Source of the DNA: Ophiothrix spiculata
Lineage: Eukaryota; Echinodermata; Ophiuroidea; Amphilepidida; Ophiotrichidae
Reading direction: 5' to 3' (one strand)
NCBI GenBank assembly: GCA_000969725.1
Contig: JXSR01S073186.1
DNA: 22,956 nucleotides
Shown piece after piece: positions 17,820 to 22,956 of this stretch. The first letter of the stretch is position 1, and each line of letters begins with the position of its first letter. The notes under the pieces were generated by a model. It ran no database searches, was not told the origin of the DNA, and was given only the letters and a program-made list of their open reading frames with translations. The position numbers were made by a program, and so were the translations under genes.

Positions 17820-17840
17820 TTAGTAATCAGAAGTGGAAAA
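17788..17840 (-). repeat. Local duplication of the receptor stop-codon region
   Basis: ttagtaatcagaagtgg occurs at 17794-17810 and again at 17820-17836, each preceded by gtgcttctcc. The inner copy contains the stop codon used by copy 4 (TAA at 17820-17822) and the outer one is a 26-bp tandem echo in the 3' UTR. It has no effect on the protein. Confidence 0.75.
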
Positions 17841-18815
17841 TGTGGTAACGGGTGTTTCCAAATCTATACTGCAACATCGCACACGAGAAATGAGAACCCT
17901 CTTTGCCGCATGTTTGAAGGCTGTATTACGAAGATAGTAAATCAACACGTTCACAATTGTATTCAAAAATGCCATCAATTGCGCAATGCACATCAACCAT
18001 AATGATATGTCTCGTCTTGTCAAGTTTTCGTAGATAAAAAGTGTGAAAAGTGGTGTCCATCCGACTGAAAGACAGATGGTCATGATGAAAAATGTGGTGA
18101 ATGCCTTTTTGTCAGATTTCTTGCCGATGGCTCTTTCTTGAGCGGCAATCTTTGACGCGTGGAATTTTGCTAAAAGAAAAAGCCGAAAAAACATCACCAG
18201 AGTTAACAGAAATGGGACAATGACAAATAACAAAACAAACACGGTACCCCTGATGTCCACGACCGATTCATCTGTAGGGCCCGTTGTACACGCGTGCATA
18301 ACTGACGAATAGTATACCGTCCTTCCTGACATAAAACAGTTTAAAGCTGCCATTGCAAACGCACAAACCCATCCTAATGACGATATCATAAGAGCTCGCG
18401 GGACAGTCATCAGTGCTTGATATTGAAATGGCCTTGTCACTGCGAAATATCGTTCAAAATTGACACTCAAGAGAGACATAACGGACGAAAAAGAAAACTC
18501 GATGTTAAAGAATCCGAAGATGGTACAAAGAACATCACCAAATGGCCACCTGTCAGCGATAGTTGCAAAGAATATCGGCAGTACTCCAAGTCCCGATCCA
18601 AGATCCGCAAAAGTCATTGATGTCATGAACACGCGAGTAATTGGATTTATTTGATGAGTTCGTGGAAGAATAATAAGTGTCAGAGAGTTTGCAAACAGAT
18701 TGAGGACGATCATGACTCCTATTGCGGTGGCCTTGAAAACAAGAAGAGCATCAGATGCTTGACTGGATGATACTATTTCATGTAATGCGAGAGTTTGATT
18801 TGTGACATTCATCAT
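17820..18815 (-). CDS. Intronless rhodopsin-type (class A) GPCR, copy 4, 331 aa
   Basis: Open from ATG at 18813-18815 (a second ATG follows directly at 18810-18812 and aligns with the start of copy 3) to TAA at 17820-17822. It keeps N1.50, D2.50, the TM3 and loop-2 cysteines, E-R-Y, the TM4 Trp, TM5 Pro, G-W-T-P and N-V-L-I-Y. The body is about 90% identical to copy 3 by eye. Oddities: a 3-bp in-frame deletion in TM2 turns G-Y-I-L-P into G-V-L-P just before the conserved proline; M-P-G-R in extracellular loop 2 is M-S-G-R; TM4 reads S-L-G-W-V. The N-terminal tail is one residue longer (L-H-E-I-V-S-S-S), giving two N-sequons as in the other copies. These changes sit around the ligand entrance, so they may be adaptive or early decay. 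No frame lesion is seen. Confidence 0.9.
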   Translation of the reverse strand: MMNVTNQTLALHEIVSSSQASDALLVFKATAIGVMIVLNLFANSLTLIILPRTHQINPITRVFMTSMTFADLGSGLGVLPIFFATIADRWPFGDVLCTIFGFFNIEFSFSSVMSLLSVNFERYFAVTRPFQYQALMTVPRALMISSLGWVCAFAMAALNCFMSGRTVYYSSVMHACTTGPTDESVVDIRGTVFVLLFVIVPFLLTLVMFFRLFLLAKFHASKIAAQERAIGKKSDKKAFTTFFIMTICLSVGWTPLFTLFIYENLTRRDISLWLMCIAQLMAFLNTIVNVLIYYLRNTAFKHAAKRVLISRVRCCSIDLETPVTTFSTSDY

Positions 18816-18839
18816 AAATGAGACTTTCCTTTCAAACAA

Positions 18840-18888
18840 CCCGTACGACTATACTCCAATAGGAGGGATGTACTTTTCCGGAAGAAGA
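18840..18888. other. Insert of about 49 bp just upstream of GPCR copy 4
   Basis: Between tttcaaacaac and aatgaattatcttcaaga, copy 4 carries about 49 bp (ccgtacgactatactccaat onward) that the otherwise matching relic flank at 14450-14470 lacks. It falls within the likely 5' UTR or core promoter. No inverted repeat is visible. It could equally be a deletion in the relic. Confidence 0.6.
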
Positions 18889-19751
18889 ACAATGAATTAT
18901 CTTCAAGACAGGCCTGTAAGCATGGTAAGCGGTATTGTATTTCAGCCACTGGAACCAACGATAATTACATTATGTTCCAACCCAACTTTGATCAATCCCA
19001 TGGGATGGAAGAATCCAAGTCCAAACGTGTAATTTTTTTTTTCTCATCTGGCTATTTACTGACGATTTTATTTACATCCATGTTTGCAACAAATATAAAG
19101 GTTTCCGTAGCATATCAATTGCATTCGTCCACTCAACATCGTGTTTACACACGATTTTGAACGACATTACCTTGTTCTGTGATATGGGTTTGTTAATCAA
19201 TCTACATAATTTAAACGTTGCATTTATATTAATGCTGAATAAATATTGAACGGAGAATAGGTAGAAATATGTGGGGCAATTAAATTAAAATTGAATTTTT
19301 CAGTCAATTATGTTGTGTGGTTTAAAATACACTTCTGACAGCTGATTGAATCAAGTTTCTTTGTGTGAGCATTTACGATTAATTAAATTGTAATCAAATA
19401 AAGTTGAAACGTTCTTGATAACGCTTTTTAAACTATCTTTCAAACTATTTTAAACTCCGTTTCTATTTTCAAACTATATACATATATTTTTAATCAATTA
19501 TCATTCCAATTATCATTTGCATTGGCAGCACCACAAGGGAATTTCCCCTCCAAAGGAAGGGGAGGAAAAATAAAAGGAAGACAAGAAGAGAAGGAGAAAA
19601 ACAAGAGAAACTTTTGATTTCATTTGTTCGTCATTGACCTAAACCCATCTCAGTGAAAGTTGAACAAAGTATAAAATCTTGTGATAGTCTGATAGAAGCC
19701 ATAAGAATCTTTTGATAAAAGCCATTAAAATTAAAATTCCCGGTTATAAAT
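18889..19751 (-). repeat. 5' flank of GPCR copy 4 (partner 14454-15337)
   Basis: Long collinear match to the flank of the relic, with the purine-rich tract at 19545-19612. A degenerate TATA-like CTGAAATACA (minus strand, about 18937-18947) sits about 125 bp above the ATG. No gene is seen in it. Confidence 0.7.
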
Positions 19752-20128
19752 TACAAAAATATGTATGGATGCCACTTCCATCAAAAAACAAAAAATTAAT
19801 TTTTCACACAACATTTACCTCTTTCCTCAAAATCATCAAGCGCAACTTTCCACTCATGTTGCCGAAGCAGTGCACCCCTTATCTATGACTGAAGAAAAGT
19901 ATATTCTCAGTCTTACAATATTTTTTACATACATTTTTGTACCTGATCAGCTTTGGAAAATGATCATTAATTTTGAACTTTCTGTTAATAAATTACACAA
20001 CATAAGAAAACATTTAATGACATAAATAATGATTTATTTACTCTTAATATATCATGTACAAATTCCAATTGTTATATTACTCAGAAATAAAAGAACATTG
20101 TAGTACATATAGAATAGTATTTACATTT
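19752..20128. other. Block-4-specific filler with an unassigned 86-codon frame
   Basis: This replaces the transposon fragment found at the same place in block 3 (15338-15500). The plus strand has an open frame 19765-20025 starting M-D-A-T-S-I-K-K and containing E-E-K-Y-I-L-S-L-T-I-F-F-T-Y-I-F, with a possible hydrophobic stretch. Its composition follows the AT-rich DNA and I recognise no family. It is more likely chance or a transposon piece than a gene. Confidence 0.3.
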
Positions 20129-20158
20129 TGGGATGGTCATTTGGGCGGAATAATAAAA

Positions 20159-20458
20159 ATACAGGGTGCCCCAGAAAGAATTAACACCTAGCTTTGGAGG
20201 GTCATAACTTAAAAACAATACAATAAAATCACAAAAAATAGCTTTAAAATTTAAGCTTGGAAGGGAGCATTTTAGACCACTTGTAACGCAATGAAGCATA
20301 TAATCAAAACCATTGAATTGTATCACCTGATTTTTACACTCAAGGTAGTCATTGACCTAAACATGATATTTCAAATTAAATTTTCTGATTTTATTGCACA
20401 TTATTAAGTTATGAACCTCCCAAAGACAGGAGTTAATTCTTTCTGGGACACCCCGTAT
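20159..20458. mobile_element. 300-bp MITE with 27-bp terminal inverted repeats
   Basis: Left 20159-20185 and right 20432-20458 are inverted repeats with two mismatches (tips atacagggtgccccagaaag and the complement of ctttctgggacaccccgtat). The interior is AT-rich and non-coding. The 81-codon minus-strand frame across it is incidental. It shares the ACAGGGTGYCCC end type with the 654-bp element at 2278, so the two may have been moved by related transposases. A second copy is at 15531-15809. Confidence 0.85.
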
Positions 20459-20800
20459 GCACCATCATTTCAAGACATGCAGCAATTATACCTGCGCCTT
20501 AAATTTAATTATTGATAGCAATGAAATCAAACACTAGAAATTATTATATCTTGTTACCAAAATTTTTGATTGATAACCTTGATGTGATTTGATCATTGGG
20601 ACAACTCTATTGTGAAAAACTTAATTATGTCGATAGCATAAAGCACATCGTCATCTATGAGAAACATCCTGGAAACCCGAGAGACTAGTCACATGTTAAA
20701 GTGGTACTCATGCTCGTGAAATTGAACCCTACATATACGTAATTGCTGATTGCACCCCAAAATGAAGTAAAGATGTCATAAATCGCACCCCAAATGCTGT
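20459..20800. repeat. Duplicated intergenic segment (partner 15810-16158)
   Basis: Collinear with block 3 as described there. It ends at about 20800, where unique AT-rich sequence starts. This is the right-hand limit of recognisable receptor-block duplication in the window. Confidence 0.65.
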
Positions 20801-21522
20801 GTGACCGCGTAAAATTGTAATCACATTTATCTTACAATTTAGCTATTAAAAAGGTATACATTTGAAGTTTTTCGTTCATGAAGTAAATACTTATTTTCTC
20901 TTGTTTAAGATGTTTTTATGCAAAAAATGAACAGTACGATACTAAGGTGAGCAACACAAAGTGAAAAATGAACATTAGCAGCAGAAGTGGCTAGAATTTG
21001 CAACCCTAAATGGTGCAAATTATGCTGAAAACTAACCCTTTTTCACACACAGATCCTTTTATGCCAATTTTAATGATGAGTATGAGAACCAACAGCCATC
21101 TGGAGTAGTTCTCCCTGAGCTATACTTTGATCAACACTAAATAGACAGGAATTATTAGGCTCTCCTTTGTCTGCAAGTAAACATAATCCCAGTTACACAT
21201 GCGCCATAGATAATGATGCGCAAGTCACACATGCAACATGCGCTGCTTCTCCTGCAGTTGTGCTGTGTCCAGCTACACATGCGCTTATCTGTATCAATTC
21301 ACGATGTGAAGAGGCCTGCCTCTTTGGTGTTGATCAAAGTATAGGAGTAAGTATCTACTGTATCATTTTTCACAATGTTACAAATTACTGCTTACTGTAC
21401 AAACACAAATTTATAGTTTAGAAGGACGATGAACTAAGTTGACTTCCAATTACCTTTACATATTAAATATTGTGCAATAAATTACCTGTTTCGGGTGGGA
21501 TTTCAGAGTCATTTGGATGTCC
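20801..21522. other. Unique intergenic DNA with an 18-bp inverted repeat pair
   Basis: ctatactttgatcaacac at 21120-21137 is the exact reverse complement of 21327-21344. The 190 bp between them is rich in repeated acacatgcg(c) words (about 21195, 21228, 21274). This could be the ends of another small element, but no target duplication is evident. The open frame 21167-21421 has Cys/Ala-rich low-complexity sequence generated by the repeated words, and I do not consider it a gene. Confidence 0.4.
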
Positions 21523-22646
21523 TTAAGGGCACAGTTAACCCCGGCGGTTTGTTCCAATACAGAATTTTACTTTTTTACATTATTGGATACTTTAATATGT
21601 TACCTTTGATAACAGACAATAAAATATTACAAAACCCGATGTTTTACACAAGTTATGGGAGAAATAAAAATGATATTTCACATTTTTCTGTTTTAAAAAG
21701 CCACGTGGCTGTTGGCGGGAAAATAATGGCATAGATACGCGCCCTACATTTTGCGCCATGGTTGCATGCCTTAATGCGTGTGCCTTTTGCGCGGCAAGAA
21801 ATGTTGCGTGTGCAGGTTAACGCGGTGCGTAATTGTTCTTACGTAGCTAAATTTGTGAAATCCCGCATGATTATTGTCAAAATTGTAAACGAAGACCAAA
21901 TAACTTACAATTTATATTTTGGTTTTCATTATTATTTTCAAAATTAGGACCTAAAAATCGTATCTGAAAATTGAGCATGGTACTAACCATTATTATAAAT
22001 AAGTTGATAACATTTCATGTCTGACACCCAAGTTTAATGCATTAAAATTCATCATTTTTAGGTCAAAATGACCGATTTTTACATAAAACACAGGATTTCT
22101 CCTATTTGAGTTTTCGTGAAAACGTCAAATTTACAAACAAGATAACTATAGTTTAGGAAAATGTAGAACTTGAACTTTAATTTTCATCTTGTAGTAGACA
22201 TCTTTCTCTAGGAACGAATTTTTTATTTTTCAAAGTTAGATCCTGTAACTCGAGTTATGTTTAATAATGTAGTGAAATTTTAGCCAAAAATATTATAACA
22301 ATAACTTTTTTGATGGTTTATTAAATATTTTGAGAACCAAATATTTATTTGGGAAAACAAAAAATGCGTTCCAAGGCCAAACGGTCCAGATTAGGAAACT
22401 TAATATGAAACAAACTTTCCAGAATAGGTTTTTTAGTTATCTTGTTTGAAAAAATTGCAGTCAAAATTTTATATTATGACGATTTACTTAAAAAGTATAT
22501 TTTGTTGAGACAATCCGATATCAAAATCATATTCCTCATTAAATTTCCTTTCAGAAAATGTATACTTTTATATAATTTTACCAAATATTAACACTTTTAC
22601 AAGCAAAAGACAAACTCTGAAAACAAGGGGTTAACTGTGCCCTTAA
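21523..22646. mobile_element. 1.1-kb inverted-repeat element with TTAA target duplication
   Basis: ttaagggcacagttaacccc at 21523-21542 is the exact reverse complement of 22627-22646. The outermost TTAA at each end is a candidate target duplication, giving an element of about 1116 bp. The interior has several short frames (such as 21762-21947) but no recognisable transposase. Words such as gacctaaaaatcg and aggtcaaaatgaccgatttt suggest internal inverted repeats. TTAA specificity is typical of piggyBac-like transposases; the family assignment is inference. Confidence 0.75.
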
Positions 22647-22672
22647 ATGATGCTTTACTGCAGCTCATTTCG

Positions 22673-22932
22673 TCATGTGAGTGCAAGAAAGTCGTATCTG
22701 CAATGGCTGCCCTAAGTTATATTTATTTTACACCTTGTCACAAGAATGTGAAAAATCTCTCAAAATTATCCTGTCTTATGTCAGTGGTTCTTGAAATGGT
22801 TCTTCAGGTGACCATCACCTGAAGAACCATTTCAAGAACCACTGACCCAAGACTGGAGGTCATAGAGTGTGCAATCCAAATTTATGACATAAGGCAGCTA
22901 TTGCAGATACGACTTTCTTGCACTTACATGAT
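22673..22932. repeat. Large foldback element with a perfect central 30-bp hairpin
   Basis: The inner arms 22782-22811 and 22815-22844 are perfect reverse complements with a 3-nt spacer (cagtggttcttgaaatggtt at the outer end). The outer arms (about 22673-22712 and 22890-22932) also match (gtgcaagaaagtcgtatctg). Between inner and outer arms the sequence has diverged. It abuts the TTAA element by less than 30 bp. Confidence 0.85.
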
Positions 22933-22956
22933 GAAGAAAAGAACAACGTAAATGTA

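Noticed and set aside
21167-21421. Small Cys-rich secreted peptide (84 codons)
   Set aside because: The Cys/Ala/His pattern is generated by repeated acacatgcg words between an inverted repeat pair. No signal peptide stands out and there is no paralogue.

Overview
The window is AT-rich eukaryotic DNA, most likely from a marine invertebrate deuterostome; an echinoderm is my best guess. This rests on a lineage-specific tandem family of intronless rhodopsin-type receptors, many small inverted-repeat transposons, tRNA-derived SINE sequence and decayed LINE fragments. The species cannot be fixed from the sequence alone. There are no bacterial-style operons, CRISPR arrays or rRNA genes.

The only convincing protein-coding genes are four copies of one class A (rhodopsin-like) GPCR of about 330 residues, each a single uninterrupted exon and all on the minus strand. 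Copy 1 (3184-4184) is a pseudogene: its start codon is lost and a 5-bp tandem duplication shifts the frame before TM5. Copies 2 (7143-8135), 3 (13015-14007) and 4 (17820-18815) are open from ATG to stop. They carry the seven-helix landmarks: N1.50, D2.50, the C3.25 to extracellular-loop-2 Cys pair, E-R-F/Y after TM3, W4.50, P5.50, G-W-T-P in TM6 and N-x-x-x-Y in TM7 with Val replacing the usual Pro. By eye, copies 1 and 2 are about 90% identical, 3 and 4 about 90%, and the two pairs about 80%. Three further relics are visible: C-terminal tails at about 747-820 and 6645-6720, and an N-terminus-to-TM2 fragment at 14174-14453. At least seven gene copies or parts have therefore existed here.

Layout: 1-1043 holds inverted-repeat elements and a C-terminal relic. 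Block 1 (2145-4640) is pseudogene 1 with its flanks, interrupted by a 654-bp TA-flanked element. At 5280-5910 there is a degenerate tandem repeat of about 210 bp. Block 2 (6058-8700) is gene 2 with flanks and another small transposon. The stretch 8720-12190 is a transposon graveyard with LINE reverse-transcriptase fragments on both strands and nested inverted-repeat elements. Block 3 (11880-14170) is gene 3. At 14174-16158 there is the N-terminal relic with a long 5' flank that is duplicated upstream of gene 4. Block 4 (16158-20800) is gene 4 with its flanks, a SINE and MITEs. The right end (21100-22956) has a TTAA-flanked 1.1-kb element and a large foldback.

The duplicated blocks carry their 5' and 3' flanks, so the unit of duplication was larger than the gene. 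Comparing paralogous blocks gives filled and empty insertion sites for several transposons. Gene 3 looks mosaic: its 5' flank and N-terminal tail resemble genes 1 and 2, while its body resembles gene 4. The picture is a young birth-and-death chemoreceptor-like array. Ligand, tissue and signalling partner cannot be read from the sequence.
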